DNA of 48,557 bases, taken from NCBI GenBank assembly GCA_902802355.1, contig CADCLU010000008.1, positions 1 through 48,557 of the forward strand, given 5' to 3'. This stretch comes from an uncultured Erysipelotrichaceae bacterium. Its GTDB lineage: Bacteria; Bacillota_I; Bacilli_A; RFN20; CAG-826. Positions 30,350 to 40,000 of the stretch are shown here, one piece after another (positions within the stretch are counted from its first letter, which is position 1; each line of letters starts with the position of its first letter). The notes under the pieces were generated by a model. The model saw only the letters and a program-made list of their open reading frames with translations, searched no databases and was not told where the DNA came from. Both the position numbers and the translations under genes were made by a program.

Positions 30350-31233
30350 TGAAAGTCATAGATTGCTCGTTTGATAACATCCCTGCTACCTTCGATGGAG
30401 TCCTTCTTTTAGGCACATTCGATGGAGTTCATAAAGGACATATCTCTTTGGTGAGAGAAGCCTTAAATCACACTGACAGCGTAGGCGCTCTCCTTTTCAA
30501 AAACAACCCAGCCGATATCTTCGAGAAAGATAAGGAACACTATGTGTTAACCCCTCTTGAAGACAAGATCAGAAGATTCGCCAATGACGGAGTCGAAACC
30601 CTCTATGTCATCGACAACGACGAGAACTTCTATAAACACACCAAAGAGGAATTCATCGACTTCCTTCACCGCTTAGGTGTCAGACGCCTTTGTGTCGGTG
30701 AGGACTTCACCTTCGGTTACCAAAGAAGCGGTACCGTGAGCGACCTCTCGAAAGAATTCCTAACCTTCATCGTCCCTCTTCTCAATATCGATGGTAAGAA
30801 AGTTGCCACGAGGCAAGTCTTTGAGTTCCTTAAAGACGGAGATATCGAAAACGCCAACAAATTCCTTGGATATCAGTATGAGGTCAAAGGAAAGATCGGA
30901 TATGGATATGGCAATGGGCACAAGATCGGATTCCCAACCGCGAACCTTGAGATGTCTCTCCCATATCTCCTCCCCAAAGCAGGCGTCTACCTTGGCCTTT
31001 TCTACCTTAGGGGAGTTCCTCACCAGGCCATCATCAATGTCGGTAAGAACCCAACTGTCGGTCTCTTGAAGCATCCAGTCGTCGAAAGCTACATCAAGGA
31101 TGTAGATGAGGACCTTTATGGCGAATACGTCTATATTGCTTTCCTTAGGCGCATCAGAGACGAGATCAAGTTTGATAGCCTTGAGGATCTCAAGAAACAA
31201 TTAGAGCTCGACAAGAAAGAATTTCTTAAGTAA
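30349..31233 (+). CDS. ribF: Bifunctional riboflavin kinase/FAD synthetase
   Basis: A 294-residue enzyme that phosphorylates riboflavin to FMN and adenylylates FMN to FAD. The N-terminal nucleotidyltransferase domain shows LGTFDGVHKGHISLV and LCVGEDFTFGYQRSG. The C-terminal kinase domain shows IGYGYGNGHKIGFPTANLEM and a later NVGKNPTVG. It starts with GTG at 30349, overlapping the truB TAG by one base, with GAAAGGGGG upstream. Length is slightly below the usual 305-320. It forms an operon with truB and mtnN. Confidence 0.95.
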   Translation: MKVIDCSFDNIPATFDGVLLLGTFDGVHKGHISLVREALNHTDSVGALLFKNNPADIFEKDKEHYVLTPLEDKIRRFANDGVETLYVIDNDENFYKHTKEEFIDFLHRLGVRRLCVGEDFTFGYQRSGTVSDLSKEFLTFIVPLLNIDGKKVATRQVFEFLKDGDIENANKFLGYQYEVKGKIGYGYGNGHKIGFPTANLEMSLPYLLPKAGVYLGLFYLRGVPHQAIINVGKNPTVGLLKHPVVESYIKDVDEDLYGEYVYIAFLRRIRDEIKFDSLEDLKKQLELDKKEFLK

Positions 31234-31249
31234 GAAAGGATAATAGGAT

Positions 31250-31933
31250 ATGTACGCATTCATCACCCCAATGCCTTTAGAGAAGGATGCCCTCCTTCTT
31301 GATACGAGGATTCTCGAAGAAAAAGCCTATGGCATCACCGAGATCACCTTAGCCGAATACGAAGGCAAGAAATTCATTGCTGCCAAATGCGGAATCGGTA
31401 AGGTCAATGCCGCCATGGCCGCTCAGAAAGTCATCGATTCATATGAGAAAGAACTAGAGGGCATCATCGTCGTTGGCGTTGCTGGTTCCCTTAATAAAGA
31501 GAAAGCCCCATTATTTGGTGCCGTTATCGCCAAAGAAGTCGCATCACACGATTGCGATACGACCGCAGTCGGAGATCCTTATGGCTTAGTTCAGACGAAA
31601 GATGGCAATCTCATCTTCTTCAAAACCTCCGAGTTAATGGACAAACACCTTCTCGAAGCTGCAAAAGAGGGGGTTTTCGAGAACATCATCTCCGGGGATC
31701 AGTTCGTCGCCGATAACGAGAAGAAGAAATGGATGAAAGAGACATTCAAAGCGGTCGCGGTGGAAATGGAAAGCTCTGCTGCCGCCATGGTCGCATATAA
31801 CGCCGGCATCCCATTCGCGTGCCTTCGCACAATCAGCGATGCCGAGAATAGTGCGGATGAATATCCAGCCAATGCCAAAAAAGCAGCCCTCAAAGCAGGA
31901 GAAATAGCAAGAAAGTTCCTTTCTTCTTTCTAA
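31250..31933 (+). CDS. mtnN: 5'-methylthioadenosine/S-adenosylhomocysteine nucleosidase
   Basis: A 227-residue cytoplasmic hydrolase that splits MTA and SAH to adenine and a thioribose or homocysteine moiety, recycling the methyl-cycle by-products. Family landmarks are the N-terminal ITPMPLEKDAL with the catalytic Glu, CGIGKVNAAMAAQ, a GVAGS turn, SGDQFV, VEMESSAAAMVAY and RTISDAEN with the catalytic Asp. AAAGGA precedes the ATG, 16 bases after ribF, so it is the third gene of the truB operon. All active-site residues are present. Confidence 0.94.
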   Translation: MYAFITPMPLEKDALLLDTRILEEKAYGITEITLAEYEGKKFIAAKCGIGKVNAAMAAQKVIDSYEKELEGIIVVGVAGSLNKEKAPLFGAVIAKEVASHDCDTTAVGDPYGLVQTKDGNLIFFKTSELMDKHLLEAAKEGVFENIISGDQFVADNEKKKWMKETFKAVAVEMESSAAAMVAYNAGIPFACLRTISDAENSADEYPANAKKAALKAGEIARKFLSSF

Positions 31934-31982
31934 TGAAAGAACTATAGGGTATCCTTTAAAAATAGAAATAAGAGGTTCAGTT

Positions 31983-32651
31983 ATGAAACGCTTCCTTAAG
32001 ACAGTACTTTTGGGCATTGCCGCCGGTGCCTCTATCGGTTTAGGCGGACTTGCCTTCCTTGCTTGCAAGGCTCAGCCTGATGCAGGGGCCCTTGGCCATA
32101 TCCTTGGCTCATTCATGTTCGCAATCGGCTTACTTTGCGTTTGCTCATTCGGTTTCTTCCTTTACACCGGAAAGATCGGATATGTCTTCGACAATAAGCC
32201 ATCCTATCTTCTTGACCTATTAGGCGGATACCTTGGCAACATCATCGGCGCTGAGGCGATCGGATACATTTGCTTCTCAATCCCAGCCTTCCGCAATGGA
32301 ACGATGGGTGCTGCGGCATATAGCATTGCCCAAACGAGAATCAACGAAGGTTTCTTCGCTCCTCTTATGTGGGGCTTCATCTGCGGTATCTTCGTTTATG
32401 TCGCCGTTGATCTCTTCAAGAAAAAGCCAGGAGTCACCGGCACATTAGGTCTTATCTTCGCCGTCGCTGGTTTCGTCGTCATCGGAAGCGAGCACTGCAT
32501 CGCCAACATGTTCTATTTCAGCGCTGCGAATAGCTGGAATTGGCAAACCATCCTTAATGTCTTACTAGTCACAATCGGCAACAGCTTAGGCTCAATCGCC
32601 ATCCGTCAGCTCGTTAAATTAACCGAACCAAAACCTGAGCCAATTGCCTAA
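31983..32651 (+). CDS. Formate/nitrite transporter (FNT) family channel
   Basis: A 222-residue membrane protein with six hydrophobic segments. It shows the FNT pattern: LLGIAAGASIGLGGLAFL in helix 1, LYTGKIGYVF after helix 2, and the signature GSEHCIANMFYF, whose His lines the channel pore in FocA. Family members are usually 250-285 residues, so this one is short, mainly in loops. It would move formate, nitrite, hydrosulfide or lactate; which anion cannot be read from sequence. AGAGG precedes the ATG. It lies 49 bases after mtnN and its terminator has been split by the IS element. Confidence 0.85.
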   Translation: MKRFLKTVLLGIAAGASIGLGGLAFLACKAQPDAGALGHILGSFMFAIGLLCVCSFGFFLYTGKIGYVFDNKPSYLLDLLGGYLGNIIGAEAIGYICFSIPAFRNGTMGAAAYSIAQTRINEGFFAPLMWGFICGIFVYVAVDLFKKKPGVTGTLGLIFAVAGFVVIGSEHCIANMFYFSAANSWNWQTILNVLLVTIGNSLGSIAIRQLVKLTEPKPEPIA

Positions 32652-32706
32652 AATCCCTAACAAAAAAGCCACCAATTGAACTGAACCCCATTTAGTTCAC
32701 AGGTTA

Positions 32707-32747
32707 AAAAAGCCTCTTAGCGTAAAATGAGCGTTAGGAGGTTTTTT
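32707..32747 (+). promoter_or_regulatory. IS left-end hairpin covering the orfA ribosome binding site
   Basis: A 16-bp stem (32707-32722 with 32732-32747, three G:U pairs) includes the AGGAGG of orfA and ends in T6. Read-through transcripts from outside would fold it, terminating or hiding the ribosome binding site. A TAAAAT box lies in the loop (32723-32728), so an internal transcript would lack the left arm. Confidence 0.6.
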
Positions 32748-32749
32748 AT

Positions 32750-33052
32750 ATGGCGAGCAAAGGCCAAAAGTTTAAAAAGTATTCCAATGATTTAAAGCAA
32801 GCCATACTTCGTGAATATTTTGAAAATGGAGCTGATACTTCTTCTCTTGGCAAACGGTATGGCATACCAAGAGAATCCATCAAAAACTGGATTACAAAAG
32901 CTAAGCGTAATATCGACGTTGAAGTCGATCATCGCAAGGGCGGATCCGGGAGACAGAAATCGAAGAATCTGACATTGGAGGACTACAAGGAAAGGTATGA
33001 GATCCTAAAAAAATACCAGGCCTTCTTACAAGCACGACGAGGGAAAAAGTGA
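32750..33052 (+). CDS. IS3-family OrfA (DNA-binding, helix-turn-helix)
   Basis: A 100-residue protein with a transposase-type helix-turn-helix (FKKYSNDLKQAILREYFENG, then SSLGKRYGIPRESIKNWI) that should bind the IS ends, and a charged C-terminal helix for dimerisation. AGGAGG lies nine bases before the ATG inside the left-end hairpin. The gene ends GGG AAA AAG TGA, overlapping orfB. The AAAAAG run before the stop is a plausible -1 slippage site for an OrfAB fusion. Confidence 0.92.
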   Translation: MASKGQKFKKYSNDLKQAILREYFENGADTSSLGKRYGIPRESIKNWITKAKRNIDVEVDHRKGGSGRQKSKNLTLEDYKERYEILKKYQAFLQARRGKK

Positions 33053-33855
33053 CGTTCATAACCATCCATATAAACGAATACAAACTATCCAACCTATGCG
33101 CGGCTTTGGCGGTATCCCGCAGGACTTACTACAGGTATCGCGATCAAGAGGATCCCGATTATTATGAGTATCTGCTCATCAAAGATATCTTCGACGAAAG
33201 CAAAGGCACGTATGGGTATCGTAGGATTGAAGAAGGCCTCAAGATTAAATATGGTGTAATTTTTAATCACAAGAAGGTAGCGAGGGTCATGAGGAAATAC
33301 AACCTCAAGCCCGAATACATCAGAAGAATAAGACCGAACACAAGCGCGAAGCGTTTGGAAGAGAACGTCCAGCCGAATCTGGTCAAAAGGCGATTCAGGA
33401 CCAAAGGCCTCAACCGGATATGGTGCACGGATGTCACTTATCTGATATTCGGGAACAAGCGAGCATATCTATCAACAATCATCGATTTATACGATCGTCA
33501 TGTTGTGGCGTATGCCATATCCAAAAGAAACGACATTGAATTGGTAATCGATACCCTAAACAAAGCTTTGGAAACAGAAAAAGATGTGCATGGACTCATC
33601 ATTCACAGTGACCAGGGTTTCCAATACACATCCAATGAATACAAAGCCATCTGTGCCTCCAAAGGCATTGCCATCTCAATGAGCAGAAAGGGCACACCTA
33701 TCGACGACTCTCCGATGGAGAGCTGGCACGGGATCCTCAAAAAGGAGACTTTGTACAACAATAATATCGCATCTCTGGAGCATTACATTCAACTGATAGA
33801 GGAATGGATTGCCTTCTATAACTCAACGAGACTAAAAAACAGGAACCTTAATTGA
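33049..33855 (+). CDS. IS3-family OrfB transposase (DDE integrase core)
   Basis: A 268-residue rve-type integrase. The HTH_21-like N-terminal part includes SKGTYGYRRIEEGLK. The DDE residues sit in WCTDVTYL, IHSDQGFQY and PMESWHG. It lies in the -1 frame relative to orfA; translation occurs from the GTG that overlaps the orfA stop (GTGA) or by frameshifting at AAAAAG. The C-terminus (FYNSTRLKNRNLN) is shorter than in most OrfB proteins, which continue with a GLSPxEYR-type end. A hairpin CAGGAA/TTCCTG (33840-33861) covers the stop codon and may terminate transcription. Confidence 0.93.
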   Translation: MTFITIHINEYKLSNLCAALAVSRRTYYRYRDQEDPDYYEYLLIKDIFDESKGTYGYRRIEEGLKIKYGVIFNHKKVARVMRKYNLKPEYIRRIRPNTSAKRLEENVQPNLVKRRFRTKGLNRIWCTDVTYLIFGNKRAYLSTIIDLYDRHVVAYAISKRNDIELVIDTLNKALETEKDVHGLIIHSDQGFQYTSNEYKAICASKGIAISMSRKGTPIDDSPMESWHGILKKETLYNNNIASLEHYIQLIEEWIAFYNSTRLKNRNLN

Positions 33856-33940
33856 TTCCTGTCTTTCACCGGTTTTTTTGAAGTGTGTCCATTTCGGGGT
33901 TCACTTCAAATTGAGGTGGCTTTCTTTTTTTTGTTGTCTC

Positions 33941-35020
33941 TTAGGCCAAGACGCTGAATGCGTAAGTGGTCCTCGAATGGAACTGTTCGTTGGCCCTAAG
34001 GATGGTGGTTCCATAATCATTCCATTCTGGATGGTTGATCATGTCTGGGAACATCTGGGTCTCTAAGCAGATATTGCCTGAGCCATCGCGGTAGAGCTGA
34101 AGTCCCGCTCTATCGGTATAGACATCGACCTTAACACCTAATTCAGTGCCAGTGAGAGTGGAAACCTTTCTGTATCCGGTTCCATTGAGGACGTAGTTGT
34201 CGTCATAGGACTCGCTGTTGCTGAAGGCTTTTTCTGTCGTGTAGTCAAATTTGGTTCCGCTTACTGGGGAGATAGCGCCGGTAGGAATCTGATTGGAAAG
34301 AGGGGTGTAGTTGGCCGCATCGATCCAAAGTTTGTGATTCGCGTCTCTAGAATTGCCATTCAATGACATGAACAAGTGGTTGGTTGGGCTATAGAGGGTA
34401 TCGGCATCGCTTGTGGCGGTGTAATCGATTGTGAGCTCACCGGCATTGGTAAGGGTGTATTTTACGGTGGCGTCTAAGTTTCCTGGGTAGCCGTTGTCGT
34501 TAGCTGCGCTATGGAGCGAATAGGTGATGGTGGAAGCGGTCTGCCCGACTTTGGTCCAGTTCGCCGTGGCGAAAGGTCATTGCCAGGAAGATCCGCCGCC
34601 ATGGAGGGAATGCTGACCGGAGTTCTTGGTGACATTGTATTCGGTGCCGTTAAGAGTGAACTTGCCGTTGGCGATTCTGTTGGCGACACGACCGACGGTG
34701 AACCCGTCTTTTGCGATCTGCTTATTGCCTGAGCCGTAGGTTATCTTGTCGATTCTAGCGCCCTGGGCTTTGAATTTGACGACGAAACCGCTGTCGGTAT
34801 AGAGTTCGTTCTCCCTCATCGTTCTGCCTGCATCAAGGCTATCGTCGGCGACGCTGCTTTCTTCGGCAGGAAGGGAGCTTTCCTCAGCAGGGGTCGAGCT
34901 ATCAACCGGGAGAGACGCATCAATCTCCGTAGAAGCGGCGGGTTCGCCGAAGCATGGGGTTTGGCAGCTTGCCAAAAGAGCGGCGAAAGCGAGCACAAAG
35001 ATTTTCTTGTTCATTTTCAT
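33941..35020 (-). pseudogene. galM: Aldose 1-epimerase (galactose mutarotase) lipoprotein, interrupted by in-frame UGA
   Basis: From the ATG at 35020 (AAGGAAAA 8 bases upstream) one frame of 359 codons encodes a lipoprotein (lipobox LASC) with a Ser/Glu-rich stalk and a full GalM domain: VGRVANRIANGKF, GQHSLHGG, TNHLFMSLNG and CLETQMFPDMINHPEW, ILRANEQF. The catalytic His and Glu positions are all present. Codon 148 (34577-34579) is TGA, splitting it into 147 and 211 codons in the same frame with no frameshift. A perfect dyad (34561-34574) starts two bases after the UGA. A recent nonsense mutation is the simplest reading; read-through or a sequencing error is possible. The enzyme would interconvert alpha and beta sugars outside the cell. 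Confidence 0.85.
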
Positions 35021-35076
35021 AAAGTGTATTTTCCTTGCCATTACTTTCACACTTCCGAAGGAAAGTTGCAAGGGAA

Positions 35077-35113
35077 GGAAAAAGAAAAACAAGTAAGTTG
35101 TTGCTTACTTGTT
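35077..35113 (-). terminator. Terminator of typA, overlapping its stop codon
   Basis: On the minus strand AACAAGTAAG pairs with CTTACTTGTT in a perfect 10-bp stem, then TTTCTTTTT follows. The stop codon of typA lies in the left arm. Confidence 0.85.
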
Positions 35114-36946
35114 CTCCATTGCTTCTTTTAACGCTTTCTGGTGGGCGTCGAATTTCTTTCTGTCTGGGGTACTTAAGATTCTCTTTCTCATGCGGATTGA
35201 ATGAGGGGTGATCTCAACAAGCTCATCAGGGTTGATGTAATCAAGGCAGGCCTCTAAGGACATCTTTCTAGGAGCCTTGAGGACGATCGTTAATTCTCTA
35301 GTGGAGCTACGAACGTTCGTCATTGGCTTAGCTTGCGTGCAGTTGACAGCCAAATCGGATGGGTAACGGTGCTCACCGATGATCATGCCTTCGTAGCAGA
35401 CGGTGCCAGGTCCGATGAACATGGTGCCGTGCTCTTCGACTTTCTCTAAAGCGTAGCTGGTGGCAGGTCCTTTGTCGGTAGAGACAAGGACGCCGATATT
35501 ACGTTCGCCAAGGTCGTGGTTATAGACTGGGCGATATTCTTTGAAGGTGTGGTTGATGATGCCATAACCTTTGGTCATGGTAAGGAAGTTAGAGACGAAT
35601 CCGATAAGACCACGGGATGGGATGACGTAGATAAGTCTCGTTGTGGTGCCGTTATCGTCCATGGTGGAAAGCGAAGCGCCTCTTTCACCAAGAGAAGTCA
35701 TCATATCGCCGACGAATTCGTTTGGAACGTCGATCTGAAGGTCCTCATATGGCTCGCATCTCTGGCCGTCGATCTCTTTGATGATGACGGTTGGTTTAGC
35801 GACCTCAAGCTCGAAGCCTTCGCGTCTAAGGTTCTCAATGAGAACGCCAAGATGAAGCTCACCACGTCCTGAGACGATCCAGGATTCTTTGTTTGGGACT
35901 CTACTAAATCTCAAAGAGACATCCCTTTGGGTTTCCTGATAAAGCCTTTCCTCAATGACACGGGCGGTGACTTTCTTGCCGTCCTGTCCTCTCATTGGGG
36001 AGGAGTTTGTGCCGAATTCCATCTGAAGGGTTGGCTCATCGACACGTAAGGCAGGAAGCGCCTCTAAGGCGGATGGTGCGCAGATGGTGTCGCTCACTCC
36101 GATATCTGGGAGACCTGCGATACCGCAGATATCACCGGACTGAACCGAATCAACCTCATCTCTGCTCATGCCATGGAAGGTATAGAGCTTCATGACTTTG
36201 AAGTTGGTCGTGGTGCCGTCTTTTCTGACGTCGGTTACGCTATCGCCAACGTGGATACTACCACGTCTGACGGTTCCAATGCCGATTCTTCCGACAAAAT
36301 CGTTGTAATCGAGAAGGGCGCTTTGCCACTGGAATGGCTTAGAAGGCTCGCAGACTGGCTCTGGGATATGTTTGACAATGAGGTCAAGAAGCGGATCCAT
36401 GCCAGGTTTCTGGGTGGCTGGGTCTGGGTCAAGGGATGAGGTGCCGTTAAGTGCGCTCACAAAGCAGACAGGGAAATCAAGGAACTCATCCGGTGCGCCA
36501 AGCTCGATGAAGAGGTCAAGAACCTCGTCAATGGCTTTCTGTGGGTCGGCATGAGGTCTATCGATCTTGTTGATGACGACGATTGGCTTGATGTGGTTCT
36601 CAAGCGCGTTCTTAAGGACGAAACGAGTCTGAGGCATCGTGCCCTCATAGGCATCGACGACAAGCAAACATCCGTCAACCATGTGCATGATACGCTCGAC
36701 CTCGCCTCCGAAGTCCGCGTGCCCTGGGGTGTCGACGATGTTGATCTTGCAATCGTTATGGAGAATTGAGGTGGTCTTCGCAAGAATGGTGATTCCGCGC
36801 TCAGCCTCAATCGGGTTGGAGTCTAACATTCTGTCTTTGATCTGCTCGTTCTCTCTGAAAGTGTGAGAGCTGGTGAACAAAGAGTTGACCAAGGTGGTCT
36901 TTCCATGGTCGACGTGGGCGATGATGGCGACGTTACGAATGTTCAT
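35105..36946 (-). CDS. typA: Ribosome-associated GTPase TypA/BipA
   Basis: A 613-residue translational GTPase related to EF-G, which binds the ribosome and helps growth and 50S assembly at low temperature or stress. It has the G motifs AHVDHGKTT (G1), DTPGHADF (G3) and NKIDRP (G4), the effector RGITI, then beta-barrel, EF-G-like domains ([15 protein letters not shown]) and the BipA-specific C-terminal region. Length is normal. A strong AAGGAGG lies 5 bases before the ATG. It is a single gene with its own promoter and terminator. Nothing is missing. Confidence 0.97.
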   Translation of the reverse strand: MNIRNVAIIAHVDHGKTTLVNSLFTSSHTFRENEQIKDRMLDSNPIEAERGITILAKTTSILHNDCKINIVDTPGHADFGGEVERIMHMVDGCLLVVDAYEGTMPQTRFVLKNALENHIKPIVVINKIDRPHADPQKAIDEVLDLFIELGAPDEFLDFPVCFVSALNGTSSLDPDPATQKPGMDPLLDLIVKHIPEPVCEPSKPFQWQSALLDYNDFVGRIGIGTVRRGSIHVGDSVTDVRKDGTTTNFKVMKLYTFHGMSRDEVDSVQSGDICGIAGLPDIGVSDTICAPSALEALPALRVDEPTLQMEFGTNSSPMRGQDGKKVTARVIEERLYQETQRDVSLRFSRVPNKESWIVSGRGELHLGVLIENLRREGFELEVAKPTVIIKEIDGQRCEPYEDLQIDVPNEFVGDMMTSLGERGASLSTMDDNGTTTRLIYVIPSRGLIGFVSNFLTMTKGYGIINHTFKEYRPVYNHDLGERNIGVLVSTDKGPATSYALEKVEEHGTMFIGPGTVCYEGMIIGEHRYPSDLAVNCTQAKPMTNVRSSTRELTIVLKAPRKMSLEACLDYINPDELVEITPHSIRMRKRILSTPDRKKFDAHQKALKEAMENK

Positions 36947-36952
36947 GGGAAA

Positions 36953-37005
36953 CCTCCTTAGTTTTAAAACTAAGAAATAATAGTCTCACGAAAAGACTCT
37001 CGCAA
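36953..37005 (-). promoter_or_regulatory. typA promoter and 18-bp palindrome over the ribosome binding site
   Basis: On the minus strand TTGCGA (37000-37005) and TATTAT (36977-36982) are 17 bases apart. The perfect palindrome CTTAGTTTTAAAACTAAG (36957-36974) overlaps the AAGGAGG ribosome binding site, so a hairpin or repressor site could regulate translation. Confidence 0.6.
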
Positions 37006-37021
37006 GGAAAACTTACTTTTT

Positions 37022-37055
37022 GACCAAAAGAAAAGGACCCCAGTGTATGGGGTCC
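37022..37055 (-). terminator. Terminator of repeat lipoprotein gene
   Basis: On the minus strand GGACCCC and GGGGTCC form a 7-bp stem around seven bases, followed by TTTTCTTTT. Confidence 0.85.
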
Positions 37056-37074
37056 CAATGGAAGATGATGTGGA

Positions 37075-40000
37075 TTAGAGCGAGATCGAGACGGTGTAGG
37101 ACTTCGCAGTGTTGGTGCTGGTCATGGTGGTTAAGGCCTTGGACCAATCGGTGTAGGCAGAGACTCTGAAGTAGTAGGTCGTGCCAGCGGTGCAAGCATA
37201 GGTGAAGGTTTCGCCATCTCCGCCGTAACCATCGTCAGCGCTGGTAAGTGGGTTGCCCTGGAAGCCGGTAGCATTGAAGTTAGCGGCGTACAGACCGATC
37301 TTGAAGTCGACTCCATCAAGGGCATCGGCACTGAAGGTGTAGGTACCATCGGCAGTTGGAGTGAACTTGATGATGACAGAACCGTTGCCGGTTGGGTTGA
37401 AGGTGCCGCTGTTGGCGCCATCCCAAGTACCGGCTAAGAGGTTAGTCACAGTCGAAGTGGTTTCAACTTCGTAGGTGCCTTCGCCAAGGGTGTAGGTCTT
37501 TTCAGTCGCCGTGACGGTTAAGTCGTCGGCATTGAATTCGCTGGACTTGGCGGTGTAGACGGTCTTATCGGCATTTGGAGTTCCGGTGAATGGTTGACCA
37601 TTAAGGGAAGCACCCATGTAGATTCCTTCAAGGCTCTTCTTATCGAAGTCGCCCTCTGGACCGGTGTAGATGTCGTGGTCTGGAGTGAGATAGGTGAAGG
37701 CGACGGTTTCGGTCTTGCCAGCATAGCTGGAAGTTCCGGCTTCGCCGATAACCTTATCTTTGTCCCAGTAGTTGCCAGCTTTGATGATATAGGTGTGGCC
37801 AGCGGTGACAGCAAGCTTGGTGATCTTGCCACCTCCGCTTAAGGTAGCGCTGCTATCGTCGTAGGCAAGACGGCCATCGGCAACAGAGGTTGATGATTTG
37901 AAGGCGGTAGCAGTGCTCTCGAAGACCTGGATGTAACCATCGGAAGAGGTAGAAACGGTCTCCTCAACGGTGATGTAGCCATCTTCGGTAGCAGTGAATT
38001 TGCCCCAGAGGTTACCATCGGCTCCGACGGCTCCGGTGAAGGAAGTATCGGCGGCTTCGATAGTGTGGAATAAGTGGGTCTCCTCGGTTTCGGTAACGGC
38101 TTCGTAGGTCATGGCACCATTATCTAAGAAGTAGGTGGTGCTGGTCATCGTAGCAGTTGGATCGAGAGGATCGCTGGCGTTGATGTTGGACACGGTTCCT
38201 GGGACGGTTAAGGACTTGCCATTGGCGGAAAGGGTTCCGTTGGTGATGGCGGCGGTTCCTAATGTCGCAGTGTAGAGCTTACCTTCAACGGTCTGGACAG
38301 TGAGGTCGGCTCCGGTGTCGCTGGTGTAAACGTTGGTGACAATGGCTTTGAAGCTGAAGGAGAAGCTCTCAGCGTTTCCATCAAAAGTGGAAGAGGTATC
38401 GCCAACTAAGGTGTCTCTGTCTTTCCAAGCGCCAGCTTTGATGATGTAGGTGGTTCCGGCAGTGACTTTGAGGTCGGTGATCTTGCCAGCCCCGCTTAAA
38501 TCGGCGCCACTATCGGCGTAGGCAAGACGGCCATTGGCCTGAGAGGTGCTGGTAGTGTAGGCGGTAGCGGTGCTGGTGAAGATCTGGACATAACCATCGG
38601 AAGAGGTTGAGACAAGCTCTTCAACGGTGATGAGACCATCGCTTGGAGCGGTGAAGGAAGCCCAGAGGTTACCATCGCCGATAACGTTTCCGCTAAGACC
38701 GGTGGAATCGGCATCAAGAACGTGGTAGAAGTGCTCGCTGCCAGGCTGGGAAGCCTTGGTGTAGGTGTTGTTGACCGTATCGAGAGTGTAAACCTCGTCG
38801 GTGCTGGTCAAGAGTGGATCGTTAGGATCGGTCATATCAAGGGTTTGAGCGCCGGTGATAGACAAGGTGCCGTTGGTGGCATCGTAGGTGGCGTTGCCTT
38901 CGATTGGTTCGCCATCGAGGTAGGCAGCTTTGAAGGCGCCATCTTTGGTCGCGATGGTGAGTTCGCCATCAGCGCCAGTGTAGCTTTCCATGAGGTAATC
39001 GACGTAGGAGAAGGTGAATGATTCATCGATGCCGATGTAGGAAGAAGTGGTAACTGTGTCTCCTGGTAAGGTATCTTGGCCAGAGTATACGCCTTGTTTG
39101 ATGATGTAGGTGACGCCGGCACGGACGGTGACGGTGGCTTTAGCAACGCCGTTATATTTGGAGACATAAGCAAGTCTCTTCGCACCGGTTGAGGTGAGAC
39201 CCTGAAGTCCGGTCGCTGGATCATATTCGAAGACCTGGAGGTAGACGGTGTTTGAGGTGGTTGTTGTGCCGCCAATGGTGATGCTGCCACTCGCGGTTGG
39301 AGTGAAGGAACACCAGATGTTGCCGTCATTAGCAGTCAAGCCGGTATAAGAGGTATCGGTCTCAGAGAGAGCGTGGAATGGGTGTGTATCAACCGGTGTG
39401 GAAACGATTGTGTAGGTGTGGTTGGCTGCATCGATGGTGATCGTGTTGGTGGTGGTTGTCATGACAACGTCGGCAGGATTGGAGGCATCGAGAGTCATCG
39501 CAACGGTGGTGATGGTGGTGCCGGCGGCATTCATGGTGTAATCCTCAAGTTTTGTTCCGTTGAGAGAAACAGACATGACGGTTGAACCGCTCTTCTTGAG
39601 ATCGAGGTCACCAGCATCGCCAGTGTAGATATCGTGTGTGAAAGCGGTGAAGGTCCAATCAAACTCTTCAGCGCAATCCGCATGAGTGGAGCTCGTTGCG
39701 TTGTAATTCAAGCTCTTATCGTGCCAGTCGCAAAGTCTAATAATGTATGCGTGTCCAGCTTCAACGGTGACGGTGCAATGGACGCCTGTAGCGGTTGAAT
39801 AGTTGTTATCGTCATAAGCAAGCGCAGCGCCATCTTGTGTGTAGTTTTCCGCGGTAGCGTCGAAGATCTGGAGATAAGAATCTGAAACGGTTCCGTATGT
39901 CTCAAGGACATCAAGGGTACCGTCTTCAGTGGCAACATAGACTACCCAAATGGCGCCAGAGCCGTCTGTATCGGCGTTGTAAGTACCGGAAGTGCCAGTA

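Larger units (their letters stand above)
32677..33908 (+). mobile_element. IS3-family insertion sequence (1232 bp, IS150-like)
   Basis: The element has imperfect terminal inverted repeats starting TGAA(C/G)TGAACCCC at each end, with further matches inward (CACA). It is flanked by the 3-bp target duplication AAT (32674-32676 and 33909-33911), and carries two overlapping frames coding for OrfA and the OrfB transposase in the -1 relation typical of IS3. Three catalytic acidic residues are intact, so it may still be active. No other copy is in the window. Confidence 0.92.
32662..33932. terminator. Terminator of FNT gene, split by IS insertion
   Basis: The left arm AAAAAAGCCACC (32662-32673) and right arm GGTGGC with its T-rich tail (33915-33932) are complementary. 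Removing the IS and one copy of AAT restores GCCACC-AATTGA-GGTGGC followed by T3CT8, a complete terminator. It would have served the FNT gene and, in reverse, the galM-like gene. Confidence 0.85.

Noticed and set aside
34577-34579. Use of UGA as tryptophan (mycoplasma-type code)
   Set aside because: cysK and the gene ending at 25170 stop at UGA where expected, and tryptophan in all genes is UGG. One internal UGA in one gene does not support recoding of the whole genome.
34550-34579. Selenocysteine insertion at the galM UGA
   Set aside because: The dyad is too short and too close to the UGA for a bacterial SECIS, and GalM has no Cys or Sec at this position.
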